Below, one piece after another: positions 1 to 7,589 of a stretch of DNA of 21,162 bases. Position numbers and translations under genes: made by a program. Numbering within the stretch: position 1 is the stretch's first letter; each line of letters opens with the position of its first letter. Source of the stretch: Planctomycetaceae bacterium (GTDB taxonomy: Bacteria > Planctomycetota > Planctomycetia > Pirellulales > UBA1268); assembly GCA_018694455.1 (NCBI GenBank), contig JABHNP010000332.1, positions 1-21,162 on the forward strand, given 5' to 3'. Below the pieces are notes generated by a model. It was given only the letters and a program-made list of their open reading frames with translations, did not search any database and was not told the origin of the DNA.

Positions 1-173
1 AAACTGTTGGGCCAGATAACGATACCGATGAAGTGAAAGAGGCGCTCGAGCAACTTGTGACGATTTTTGATGTGGTTCGATGCCTGAAGTCGGCTACTGC
101 AAAAACCGTTCTTGAAGGTGATGTTACGGTCACGCGATGGCAGAATCGTATTGAAGACTTACCGGCTCAGTGA
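1..173 (+). CDS. C-terminal fragment of an unidentified protein
   Basis: The frame starting at base 3 is open from the window edge to a TGA at 171-173 and encodes 56 residues, beginning TVGPDNDTDEVKEALEQL and ending RIEDLPAQ. The composition (charged, with a helical VKEALEQLVTIFDVVRCLKSA stretch split by a short beta-like TVLEGDVTVTRW) looks like genuine coding sequence, and the other two forward frames contain early stops. The 5' part lies outside the window, so the family cannot be named. Its last 15 bases overlap the 3' end of ribD on the opposite strand, so the two genes are convergent and overlapping, with no room for a separate terminator. Confidence 0.55.
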   Translation, partial: TVGPDNDTDEVKEALEQLVTIFDVVRCLKSATAKTVLEGDVTVTRWQNRIEDLPAQ

Positions 174-1283
174 GTCGTGTCGAACAAGACCACGAAAAAA
201 CAGATCACCGCCGGTTTGATCAATAGCCTCGATGCTCGTATTTGAAAGAATCTTTCGAATACTCATAGATGATTCGGGTTCTTGAAGCAGTTTTGGGGCA
301 AGAAATGCCCAGACTTCATCGATAAGACCCGCGTCATGAAACGACTCAAGAATGTGCGCGCCCCCCTCCACTAAGACATTTGTCATCTGACGACGCCCAA
401 ACTCCTGCACCAATTCGAGAAGCATGTGATTCGAATGAGCTGTTGGGCTTCTCCATATTTCACAGCCCTTGTCCTGTAATTGCTCCAACCGATCCTCAGA
501 AGCATCGGGGCCAACTGCAATAAGTAAAGGAAACTCTTGTGCTGTCTGAACAAGACGAGAACTCAGTGACAAACGTGCATGCCGGTCCAGCACAACTCGT
601 ATCAGTGACCGGGGCCCTCCTGGCCTTGCTGTAAGCAATGGATCATCAGCAACCGCTGTCTGTATGCCAATGACAATCGCATCAGCGCGGCGGCGTAGAT
701 CATGAACAACAGCACGAGATGTACCTGAAGATATCCACTCGTGTTGCCGCGATGTTCCCGAACCGCCGTTTTCAGGTTTCGGAAGAACAAGATACCCATC
801 GAGTGTCATGGCCCATTTGGCGATCATCCATGGTCTTTTTGCCGTTACGAACATTCGAAATGGAGCAGTCAGCCGGACGGCCTCATCCTGTAGCAAACCA
901 ACGTCAACCTGCAAGCCAGCTTTCTGCAGAATTGAAATGCCCTGACCCGCAACTGCTGGAAAAGGGTCTGTTGCTGCAACGACCACGCGACGAATACCTG
1001 CACTCAGAATCGCATCAGTACATGGTGGCGTTTTCCCCGTGTGACAACACGGCTCGAGAGTTACATAGAGCGTGCCATTCTTCGCTGCCTGACCAGCAAT
1101 TGCCAGCGCATGCACCTCGGCATGAGCACTGCCAAAATGCTTGTGCCAACCCTCTCCTAGCACCTTGCCATCAGAGCTTGCAACAACCGCACCTACCATC
1201 GGGTTCGGTTCCACAAGCCCCTCGCCGCGACGAGCAAGGGCACACGCTCGATGCATCAGTAGTATGTCGGTAGAGGAGAACAT
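159..1283 (-). CDS. ribD: Bifunctional riboflavin biosynthesis protein RibD (deaminase/reductase)
   Basis: A cytosolic enzyme of riboflavin synthesis. The N-terminal domain deaminates the pyrimidine produced by GTP cyclohydrolase II, and the C-terminal domain reduces the ribose side chain with NADPH. The 374-residue length fits the family. The zinc deaminase signature is intact: H54-A-E56 (HAEVHAL) and PCCHTGKTPPC with C79 and C88. The substrate-binding EPNPMVGAVV lies at 25-34. The reductase half starts near residue 150 (PWMIAKWAMTLDGYL), includes ADAIVIGIQTAVADDPLLTAR, and has the late motif NVLVEGGAHILESF. The ATG is preceded closely by AGGA; Met10 is a possible alternative start. It follows the SEC-C gene by only 17 bp on the same strand, so the two are probably cotranscribed. 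No other rib genes are nearby and no FMN riboswitch was recognised. Confidence 0.96.
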   Translation of the reverse strand: MFSSTDILLMHRACALARRGEGLVEPNPMVGAVVASSDGKVLGEGWHKHFGSAHAEVHALAIAGQAAKNGTLYVTLEPCCHTGKTPPCTDAILSAGIRRVVVAATDPFPAVAGQGISILQKAGLQVDVGLLQDEAVRLTAPFRMFVTAKRPWMIAKWAMTLDGYLVLPKPENGGSGTSRQHEWISSGTSRAVVHDLRRRADAIVIGIQTAVADDPLLTARPGGPRSLIRVVLDRHARLSLSSRLVQTAQEFPLLIAVGPDASEDRLEQLQDKGCEIWRSPTAHSNHMLLELVQEFGRRQMTNVLVEGGAHILESFHDAGLIDEVWAFLAPKLLQEPESSMSIRKILSNTSIEAIDQTGGDLFFRGLVRHDSLSR

Positions 1284-1300
1284 GTCCTAAAGTCGTCTTA

Positions 1301-3493
1301 TCAAGGAGTCCAGATTGCAGGCTTTTCATCTCCGCCGCCGCCGGAAGCCTCGCCTCCCGGTGTCCAGAGCTTCCCGGATTCTGCAGCCGGAGCAGTCGCT
1401 TGCCCGCCCGGTGATGACATCGTGGCACCAGGAGGAGGAGCCCCTCCCCCACCACCTGCGGCGAGTGCACCAAGGTCGATGCCTGCCTCAGCAAATACTT
1501 GCATGACCGCATTTGATACTCGTGGGTTTTGGCTGTGATCACGACGAATTCGATCAAGCACTTTAAGGAGTGCCGGCTGATCTCCTCGCTGCAGGTGAAT
1601 CCGAAGTTCACCAACGTCAAGCATGCCTTCATCAGCCTTGAGTGCCGCTGCAAGTGGACGAATTTTTGCAAGAATTTCCAGTCGACGAGTTGTTGACCGA
1701 GCACGTGCTTCAAGTACACCGTATGCCTGCCATCGGTCTGCATCAGTAATGTCTTCTCGACTTAATAACGCTTCTGCTGCCAGCTCCGCCACCTTGCTGT
1801 AACCAATTTCAGCAGCCGTTAAAAGGAGTCCTCGTAAATGATCATTTGTGATCTTCTGAAAATCGAGCTGGAGCCAACGCTGAGGTGGCACATTTCCTAA
1901 TGGTTCTGCTGACTCAATGATGGTAGGTGCCGGAAGGCCGCTTGCTTTTCTTAGCTCTGGCCAAATATCTTTACCTGAGGCAATGATATCAGTAGCCTCA
2001 GCATCATTTACAAGGGCTTCGACGCGACGACAAGGCTCATCTCCATCGGCAACCGCTTGCTTTGGAGTTTTACCCAATAACTCTGGCAACGGTGTTTCTG
2101 CCCAAAGTTTTGTAAAGCGATCCGCTACTTGTGCTTGCTGTTTTGCCAAGAGCGTATCGAGTGGAGCGTCTTCACCAGCAGCGGGAGGTGCTGTTGGCTC
2201 GGTTGGTGGATTCATCCTAAATTGACTACTCGCCAGATAATTCATCGGCGTGGCCGACGGCATCCCAGCCGGCTGTTCTGCTTCAACAAGTGTTGTCTTG
2301 ATGGAAGATTCTACCAATGGCTTTGCTTCCTTGACATCGGGCCCAAACCCTTGCAGCGTCACCTCTGCCTCGCGATCGGTTTGCTTTCCATGAATGAGAA
2401 TGCTGCCGAGTAAACGTGCCGCTGAACCTTCTTTCCCAGAGGCAGACTCGTACACACGCCAGCTTGAACGTGGCGGTACAGCGCCACGCTGAACCCAACG
2501 AGAGCGATCAACGGGCATTGATTCAAAATGGCTCTCTTTTCGAAGTGCGTCTTCAAGCAGATCGATGTCTCCCTCAAGAGGGCCACGAAGCAATTCATAC
2601 CGCATAACTGGTGACCGCTCTGGATTGGCCTGAGTCTCCAATACGATAGCACGACCGGTTGCTTCAACTGCTTCGTCGTGCCCTGTTGGACCTCCGTTAG
2701 CTTCTCGGATCGCTGCAACTTTGAGCCATGCATCTGCTGCTTCGAGGGGGCGAGCCACTCGCTCACACAGCAACGCAATATTTGTAAATAATTCAGGGCT
2801 GTCTGCAGCAACACCTTTCAAGCTATTAAATGTTTTGATTGCTTTTGAAAGACGCCACTCCTTCCCATGCTTCAGTGCGGCATCAAATTCGAAACGCCAT
2901 TGCGAATCTGCGTCTGTCGCCGCAAATGGCACCTTAATCCGTAATGCGGGGGGCAGACCCGATGACAGCAGGGCCTCCATCAGAAGATTTCGTTCTTCTT
3001 CAGATCCAAGAGACTTCTCGACAAGCCATTCGATGGTCGACTCTGCCAATCCAAATTGTCCAACCTGTGCCGCAACCTGAACCAGTGTCATTGCGATCCG
3101 GACAAGATCATCCGGCACCTCGGCACCTGCCAATTCTCGAGAACGATCAAAAAGAGTTGCTGCCTCCTGCATGTTATCAAGAAGAGCTGCTGCAACTGCA
3201 GCGTGACCGAGCGCAAGAGGGTTGTCTGGATACGCTTCGAGAAAAGCTCGACTCGTTACTGCTGCATCATTAAACCTTTTAGTAGCCAGTTCTAGTTTTG
3301 TCCTCGTCGCAAGAAGACAAGCTTTTTTTGGGTGTTTTTCAAGTAGTCGTATCACCTGCTCAAGCGCTGCTTCTGTCTGGTCACCTTCAACGAGGCGGTC
3401 TAATTGTTCGAGTTCCCCAAGTAACTCAGGGCAGCAAAACTTGATTTTCTTGCCAGTTCCACAAGGGCACAGGGAATACGGATCGAACGCCAT
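1301..3493 (-). CDS. SEC-C motif, helical (TPR-like) repeat protein with Gly/Pro-rich tail
   Basis: A 730-residue protein that starts with a complete SEC-C zinc motif: C9-P-C11, then C20-C21 in CPCGTGKKIKFCC. This motif is named from SecA C-termini, where it binds zinc and contacts SecB and ribosomes. It is followed by long helical pairs resembling TPRs (about 25-270, for example ALGHAAVAAALLDNMQEAATLF). A less structured middle carries Pro-rich linkers, and a second helical block occupies about 540-670. From about 678 the protein is a Gly/Pro/Ala-rich tail with two copies of a WTP motif, LWTP near 709-712 and IWTP as the last four residues. There is no signal peptide, so it is probably cytosolic. 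The ATG has a good AGGAG site six bases upstream. Its role is unknown; protein-protein scaffolding or a translation/secretion link is inference from the domains only. Confidence 0.85.
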   Translation of the reverse strand: MAFDPYSLCPCGTGKKIKFCCPELLGELEQLDRLVEGDQTEAALEQVIRLLEKHPKKACLLATRTKLELATKRFNDAAVTSRAFLEAYPDNPLALGHAAVAAALLDNMQEAATLFDRSRELAGAEVPDDLVRIAMTLVQVAAQVGQFGLAESTIEWLVEKSLGSEEERNLLMEALLSSGLPPALRIKVPFAATDADSQWRFEFDAALKHGKEWRLSKAIKTFNSLKGVAADSPELFTNIALLCERVARPLEAADAWLKVAAIREANGGPTGHDEAVEATGRAIVLETQANPERSPVMRYELLRGPLEGDIDLLEDALRKESHFESMPVDRSRWVQRGAVPPRSSWRVYESASGKEGSAARLLGSILIHGKQTDREAEVTLQGFGPDVKEAKPLVESSIKTTLVEAEQPAGMPSATPMNYLASSQFRMNPPTEPTAPPAAGEDAPLDTLLAKQQAQVADRFTKLWAETPLPELLGKTPKQAVADGDEPCRRVEALVNDAEATDIIASGKDIWPELRKASGLPAPTIIESAEPLGNVPPQRWLQLDFQKITNDHLRGLLLTAAEIGYSKVAELAAEALLSREDITDADRWQAYGVLEARARSTTRRLEILAKIRPLAAALKADEGMLDVGELRIHLQRGDQPALLKVLDRIRRDHSQNPRVSNAVMQVFAEAGIDLGALAAGGGGGAPPPGATMSSPGGQATAPAAESGKLWTPGGEASGGGGDEKPAIWTP

Positions 3494-3525
3494 AAAAATC
3501 TCCTAGCAAATCGGTAAGGGCATAA

Positions 3526-3537
3526 GTTCTGCAGAAC
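3526..3537. repeat. 12-bp perfect palindrome upstream of the SEC-C gene
   Basis: GTTCTGCAGAAC is a perfect 12-bp palindrome lying 33 bases upstream of the SEC-C start codon, in the divergent region between that gene and the sigma-54 activator. It has the form of a dimeric repressor operator, but a single short palindrome can arise by chance and no regulator can be assigned. Confidence 0.35.
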
Positions 3538-3638
3538 CATGATGGGATCATCACACTTTAGCAGACGATCCAGCATGCAGGAATTGGCCCATCACAAGCT
3601 CCGCACATTGCTGCTGAAGCGATAAAAAGGAGCCTCTG

Positions 3639-3667
3639 TTGAACACTTTATGCTTCAATGTGATAAT
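3639..3667 (+). promoter_or_regulatory. Sigma-70-type promoter for the sigma-54 activator gene
   Basis: A -35 box TTGAAC (3639-3644) is followed after exactly 17 bases by the -10 box GATAAT (3662-3667), which carries an extended -10 TG at 3659-3660. This is a close match to the housekeeping consensus and points at the downstream bEBP gene. Transcription would start near 3674. The predicted leader is about 20 nt if translation starts at TTG 3695, or about 70 nt if it starts at GTG 3746. Confidence 0.6.
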
Positions 3668-3745
3668 TAATGTAGTTGATAAACCAACAGTCGGTTGTGG
3701 CACGTCGTCCACTTACCCATCCTCTCCTCCAACAAACGGCACGCC

Positions 3746-5164
3746 GTGCGTCAGCCACGCATTGTGATCGTCGATTCAGCCGGTCCGCAAGGCCTTGCCT
3801 ACGGAAGACTTGTCGCCCGACTGCAACCACTTGAAGTTCGGCATACCTCATGTGTTGCCGAAGGCATTGATATATCCAATGAAGATGGATTTGACCTTGC
3901 GATTCTTGTTCTCCGAAGTGGTGATTCGGCTCTCACAATATTGGATCAACTTGTTGAAGCAGATCCAGACCTGCCGATTGTAGTTATTGGTAGTGCTGAG
4001 GGTGAAAAAAATGTGAGCGACTACCTTCGACATGGTGCAGCAACCTATCTGCCACTTGAGACCGTCGATAATGACCTCGAAAATATTCTTGCTGAAACAC
4101 TCACGCAATCACGTCAACGTGCAACAGAACAAACCTTACGACGCGCGATTGAGCGTCCCTATTCATTCGAAGACTTTCTAGGCGAGAGCCCTCCAATGAA
4201 GGCGGTGTATTCGCTCATCGAACGCATCGCAACACGCTCTGTTGATATTCTGATTACTGGGGAAACCGGCACTGGAAAAGAACTTGTCGCCCGCGCAGTG
4301 CATCGAAGAAGTCGTCGAGCGTCAGCCCCTTTTGTCCCAATCGACTGTGGTGCAATTCCAGACACGTTACTGGAAAGTGAATTGTTTGGACATGAACGAG
4401 GGGCTTTTACTGGTGCCGAAGCTCGACGCATTGGTCTGATCGAGGTCGCAGACGGCGGCACGCTCTTTCTTGATGAGATCGCTGAACTACCTCCTGCTCT
4501 CCAAGCGAAACTTCTTAGGGTCTTACAAGAGCGGCGTCTTAGACGAGTCGGTGCCCGAAAAGAAACACCGGTGGATGTTCGGATCGTAGCAGCAACATCT
4601 CGAGATATCGACGGAATGATAGAGAATGGAACTTTCCGAAGAGATCTTTTCTATCGCATCAATGTCGTCAGAATTAGCCTTCCACCACTACGGCAGCGTG
4701 GTGACGACATCGGATTACTCGCTGAATTTTTTGCCAGCCGAGCTGGACGTGAAATGGGACTCCGAGCTGGTAGATTTTCAGCTGATACATACGAAGTATT
4801 ACGGCACTATTCTTGGCCAGGCAATGTTCGTGAACTTCAAAATGTTATTCGCCGGGCGATGGCGCTTACGGCAGATGATATTATTGGAGTTAATGATCTC
4901 CCTAATAATATTGTTACGGCGGCAGGAAAGCACGCACAGCACGACCCCAATGAACTAAACAAGAATCTTTCAACAGGGGACGGATTCTTTGCTTCCAAAG
5001 CCAAGCATGTTGCCGAATTCGAGCAACAGTACCTTCACGAAATCATGGAGCGACTCCGTGGAGACGTCTCAGCGGCAGCAAAAGTAGCCAAGGTTCCTCG
5101 AGGAACCCTATACCGCCTCCTAAAGACTCATGGAATTGAGCCTTCTCATTTCCGGCACGACTAA
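3746..5164 (+). CDS. Sigma-54-dependent transcriptional activator (bEBP) with degenerate receiver domain
   Basis: An NtrC-type enhancer-binding protein, 472 residues from GTG 3746. The AAA+ domain has Walker A GETGTGKE (172-179), the sigma-54-contacting GAFTGA loop (219-224), Walker B GTLFLDE (238-244) and WPGNVREL (357-364). A Fis-type helix-turn-helix ends the protein (about 440-463, AAKVAKVPRGTLYRLLKTHG). The N-terminal about 115 residues have the receiver fold pattern, but the phosphoacceptor position reads DLAILVLRSGD (Val55 for Asp), only one acidic residue (D10) remains of the usual pair, and the conserved Lys after YLP is Leu104. Ser83 is kept. Phosphorylation is therefore unlikely to control it. 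An in-frame TTG at 3695 would add 17 residues; GTG 3746 is preferred because it places the first beta strand at residue 5. It lies directly upstream of a sigma-54 promoter and glnB, its likely target. No histidine kinase is adjacent. Confidence 0.93.
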   Translation: MRQPRIVIVDSAGPQGLAYGRLVARLQPLEVRHTSCVAEGIDISNEDGFDLAILVLRSGDSALTILDQLVEADPDLPIVVIGSAEGEKNVSDYLRHGAATYLPLETVDNDLENILAETLTQSRQRATEQTLRRAIERPYSFEDFLGESPPMKAVYSLIERIATRSVDILITGETGTGKELVARAVHRRSRRASAPFVPIDCGAIPDTLLESELFGHERGAFTGAEARRIGLIEVADGGTLFLDEIAELPPALQAKLLRVLQERRLRRVGARKETPVDVRIVAATSRDIDGMIENGTFRRDLFYRINVVRISLPPLRQRGDDIGLLAEFFASRAGREMGLRAGRFSADTYEVLRHYSWPGNVRELQNVIRRAMALTADDIIGVNDLPNNIVTAAGKHAQHDPNELNKNLSTGDGFFASKAKHVAEFEQQYLHEIMERLRGDVSAAAKVAKVPRGTLYRLLKTHGIEPSHFRHD

Positions 5165-5313
5165 AGAACACCTGAATCAGACTAAAACCGCTTCTTCCGC
5201 GCGCTCCTATTTTGTGACAACGCGCCTCGTCTGCGCGAACAATCTGGCATTCCTCTATTTTATGTTCATAAGCAGCAAACCAGTCATATTCTGAGGCATG
5301 AATGCATAGAAAT

Positions 5314-5331
5314 TGTCACATCGGCGTGACA
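5314..5331. promoter_or_regulatory. Candidate enhancer (UAS) dyad for the sigma-54 activator
   Basis: TGTCAC-ATCGGC-GTGACA is a perfect inverted repeat with 6-bp arms and a 6-bp spacer. Its centre is about 94 bp upstream of the start site predicted from the downstream -24/-12 promoter, inside the usual range for bEBP binding sites. A further copy of the half-site (GTGACA) occurs at 5214-5219. That the adjacent Fis-type HTH protein binds it is inference from position. Confidence 0.5.
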
Positions 5332-5389
5332 GCAAACAATGATCGGTTTAAAAACTTGCTTAAAAAAGCCTTTTCTTTTTATGTGTGAA

Positions 5390-5405
5390 TGGCACGCTGC
5401 TTGCT
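5390..5405 (+). promoter_or_regulatory. Sigma-54 (-24/-12) promoter of glnB
   Basis: TGGCACGCTGCTTGCT matches the sigma-54 consensus TGGCACG-N4-TTGCW at every fixed position. The invariant GG (5391-5392) and GC (5403-5404) are separated by the canonical 10 bp. A transcript starting near 5416 would carry a leader of about 100 nt before the glnB ATG at 5519. The bEBP gene lies immediately upstream on the same strand. Confidence 0.88.
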
Positions 5406-5518
5406 ACTTATATTTCTCTGGAAAGTCAATATTTGGTGTACGCAAACTCACGGCGGCGGAACCGAGCAGAATGTAGTACTTAAAGGCACGATAAAACTGT
5501 TTTGAGAAAGAACTAATC

Positions 5519-5857
5519 ATGAAAAAAATTGAAGCGATCCTGCGACATTTTAAACTCGAAGAAGTCAAAGATGCACTCAATGAAATTGGTATCAAGGGAA
5601 TGACTGTTACCGAGGTCCGAGGCTTTGGACGGCAACGCGGACATACCGAAACATACCGTGGTGCCGAATACTCCGTAGATTTTCTACCAAAAGTTAAACT
5701 CGAAGTAGTTGTCAACGACGGGGAGGCACAAACGGTGATCGACAAAATCATGAACGTGGCTCGAACTGGGCAGGTTGGCGACGGAAAGATATTTGTTTCT
5801 GACCTCACTGAAGTGGTTCGAATTCGAACAGGTGAAACTGCTGGCGACGCCATCTAA
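5519..5857 (+). CDS. glnB: Nitrogen regulatory protein P-II
   Basis: A 112-residue PII signal-transduction protein, cytosolic and trimeric in the family. PII binds ATP/ADP and 2-oxoglutarate and controls nitrogen enzymes, transporters or regulators. The sequence closely follows GlnB: MKKIEAILRHFKLEEVKDAL, TVTEVRGFGRQRGHTETYRGAEY with Tyr51 at the uridylylation position of the T-loop, DFLPKVKLEVVV, and the C-terminal ATP-binding segment TGQVGDGKIFV...RIRTGE. Length is standard. A GAGAAAG stretch upstream of the ATG may serve as ribosome site. It is preceded by a consensus sigma-54 promoter, so expression is probably nitrogen-responsive. Unlike most glnK genes it is not next to amtB, and unlike many glnB genes not next to glnA. 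Instead it faces gltD tail to tail. Whether it is modified at Tyr51 cannot be told, since no glnD is in the window. Confidence 0.97.
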   Translation: MKKIEAILRHFKLEEVKDALNEIGIKGMTVTEVRGFGRQRGHTETYRGAEYSVDFLPKVKLEVVVNDGEAQTVIDKIMNVARTGQVGDGKIFVSDLTEVVRIRTGETAGDAI

Positions 5858-5887
5858 TTCGTCAAACCACCTACCGCTGCCATAAAG

Positions 5888-5935
5888 CCGGTCATCTCTG
5901 CTTTTTTAACAACTGCAGGGATGACCGGTTATTTT
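5888..5935. terminator. Hairpin terminator between convergent glnB and gltD
   Basis: CCGGTCATCTCTGC (5888-5901) pairs with GCAGGGATGACCGG (5915-5928) over 14 positions, with one G-U wobble and a 13-nt loop, followed by TTATTTT on the + strand. It lies in the 91-bp gap between the stop codons of glnB and gltD and is the only hairpin there. It fits best as the glnB terminator and may serve both directions. Confidence 0.8.
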
Positions 5936-5948
5936 ATGAGACAAGTGT

Positions 5949-7508
5949 CTACGTGGCTGCGGCTATGGCTGCTTCATCTTTCACACTCGGAAGACTTGTC
6001 GTGCCCATGAGATAACGGTCACACTCTCGAGCCGCTTCACGACCTTCATTGATTGCCCAGACCACAAGGCTCTGCCCTCGGCGGCAATCACCAGCTGCAA
6101 AAACTCCGTCAAGATTCGTCGCATACTTGCCGTAGTCTGCCGCAAAATTTGTCCTCTTGTCGCAATCCATACCCAACTGATCAGCAATAATCTGCTCCGG
6201 GCCACCAAAACCAAGCGCCAGAAGTATCATTTGGCACGGCCATTCCTGTTCACTTCCTTCAACGACAGTAAATGGTGGGCCACCCTCCTGTGGCTTGCTC
6301 CAATCGAGTCGAACTGTTTTGACGCCTTGAAGTTTTCCAGATTCATCACCAAGAAATTCAACGGTTTGTACAGAAAATTCTCGAGGATCACCCGCCAACT
6401 GTTTACCGGGGACATCCGAGTAATTGAATCGGGCGGCAGCTTCCGTGTGACCGTAATCTGTTCGTAGGATTTTTGGCCACTGAGGCCACGGATTATTGGC
6501 TGCACGTTCCTCAGGTGGCTGCGGTACGATTTCAAATGTGACGAGGGATCGACAGCCATGACGCAATGAAGTACCTATACAGTCAGTACCCGTATCACCA
6601 CCACCAATCACAATAACATCTTTGTCTTTTGCACTGATGTACTTTTGGTCCTGATGCTTGGAATCAAGAAGGCTCCGTGTATTTGCAGTCAAAAAATCCA
6701 TGGCAAAATGAATACCGTGTAAGTCACGGCCCGGTGTTTTAGCAAAGAAATCATTCGGCCGAGTAGATCCGACACAAAGCACCACGGCATCAAATTCAGA
6801 CATCAGGCTTGCCGCCGGAATATCTTTTCCAATCTCAACACCAGTCTTGAAAACGATTCCTTCTTCAGCAAGCAGATCGACTCTGCGTTGCACCACAGCC
6901 TCTTTGTCTAGCTTCATGTTCGGAATGCCATACATGAGCAGACCTCCAAGACGATCTGCTCTTTCGAAGACCGTAACAAGATGACCTGCTTGATTGAGTT
7001 GTGCGGCGCATGCAAGTCCAGCAGGACCAGAACCAACTACAGCTACTTTTTTTCCGGTTCGCTCTTCTGGCGGTGAGGCCGTAATCCACCCTTCTTCCCA
7101 ACCACGATCAACAATTGAACATTCGATTTGCTTAATCGTCACGGGAGGTTCGTGAATACCAAGTACACAAGAACCTTCACACGGGGCTGGGCAAACCCGC
7201 CCTGTAAATTCAGGGAAATTATTTGTCTCATGAAGTCTATCAAGAGCATCTTTCCAGTGACCTCGATACACTAAGTCATTCCACTCGGGTATGAGGTTTC
7301 GTACGGGGCAGCCTGCTGCCATGTTTGCCATAAGGTCTGCCGTATGACAGAAGGGCACACCACAATCCATACATCGTGAGCCCTGGTCTTGAAGGTCAAC
7401 GATAGGGAGATCGAGATGGAATTCATTCCAATCACCAATCCGCTCAACTGGATCGCGTTCGTTATAAGTCCTTCGATCAACCGTCATGAATCCCCGTGGA
7501 TTTCCCAT
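5949..7508 (-). CDS. gltD: Glutamate synthase (NADPH) small/beta subunit
   Basis: A 519-residue flavoprotein of NADPH-GOGAT. It takes electrons from NADPH through FAD and passes them over [4Fe-4S] clusters to the large subunit. The N-terminal cysteine-rich domain has C46, C49, C54 and C67 (CMDCGVPFC...GCPVRNLIPEWNDL) and C106, C110, C114 (CPAPCEGSC). The FAD dinucleotide fold is at about 154-185 (VAVVGSGPAGLA) and the NADPH fold at about 297-312 (DVIVIGGGDTGTD). Near the C-terminus GVFAAGDCRRGQSLVVWAINEGREAA contacts FAD. The start MGNPRGFM is typical of the family, and AGGA lies about 10 bases upstream of the ATG. It follows gltB by 81 bp on the same strand, so gltB-gltD form an operon. The + strand gene glnB converges on it across one hairpin. 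Confidence 0.97.
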   Translation of the reverse strand: MGNPRGFMTVDRRTYNERDPVERIGDWNEFHLDLPIVDLQDQGSRCMDCGVPFCHTADLMANMAAGCPVRNLIPEWNDLVYRGHWKDALDRLHETNNFPEFTGRVCPAPCEGSCVLGIHEPPVTIKQIECSIVDRGWEEGWITASPPEERTGKKVAVVGSGPAGLACAAQLNQAGHLVTVFERADRLGGLLMYGIPNMKLDKEAVVQRRVDLLAEEGIVFKTGVEIGKDIPAASLMSEFDAVVLCVGSTRPNDFFAKTPGRDLHGIHFAMDFLTANTRSLLDSKHQDQKYISAKDKDVIVIGGGDTGTDCIGTSLRHGCRSLVTFEIVPQPPEERAANNPWPQWPKILRTDYGHTEAAARFNYSDVPGKQLAGDPREFSVQTVEFLGDESGKLQGVKTVRLDWSKPQEGGPPFTVVEGSEQEWPCQMILLALGFGGPEQIIADQLGMDCDKRTNFAADYGKYATNLDGVFAAGDCRRGQSLVVWAINEGREAARECDRYLMGTTSLPSVKDEAAIAAAT

Positions 7509-7589
7509 CAGACACTATCCTTTCATCTTCAGCCGATTTGAATTTTACCCCGGCCTTACTCTATGTGAGTCTCTTGTGTTGTATTCTTC

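Larger units (their letters stand above)
5165..5518 (+). promoter_or_regulatory. 354-bp regulatory region between the bEBP gene and glnB
   Basis: No gene is visible here. In order it holds a lone GTGACA half-site (5214-5219, within the odd palindrome TTGTGACAA), a perfect dyad (5314-5331), a short GCTT-AAAA-AAGC hairpin followed by a pyrimidine run (5358-5380), a consensus sigma-54 promoter (5390-5405), and a leader of about 100 nt before glnB. The arrangement of upstream dyad, about 60 bp of A/T-rich spacer, then -24/-12 promoter is the standard layout for enhancer-binding-protein control. Confidence 0.6.

Noticed and set aside
719..1273. 184-codon + strand ORF opposite ribD
   Set aside because: It lies wholly within ribD, whose motifs are complete; the translation has no recognisable fold.
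1171..1743. 190-codon minus-strand ORF across the SEC-C/ribD junction
   Set aside because: Another frame of two well-supported genes; composition is that of a shadow frame.
3639..3767. Short 42-codon ORF (TTG start with an AAGGAG site) before the bEBP gene
   Set aside because: Its TTG is the -35 box of a much better supported promoter, so it would lie upstream of the transcript start; its translation does not look protein-like.
5358..5380. GCTT-AAAA-AAGC hairpin with a pyrimidine run as terminator of the bEBP gene
   Set aside because: The stem is only 4 A/T-rich base pairs, and it lies nearly 200 bp past the stop codon. It is mentioned only as part of the regulatory region.
6232..6238. TGGCACG inside gltD
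   Set aside because: No -12 element at the right distance, and it lies in coding sequence.
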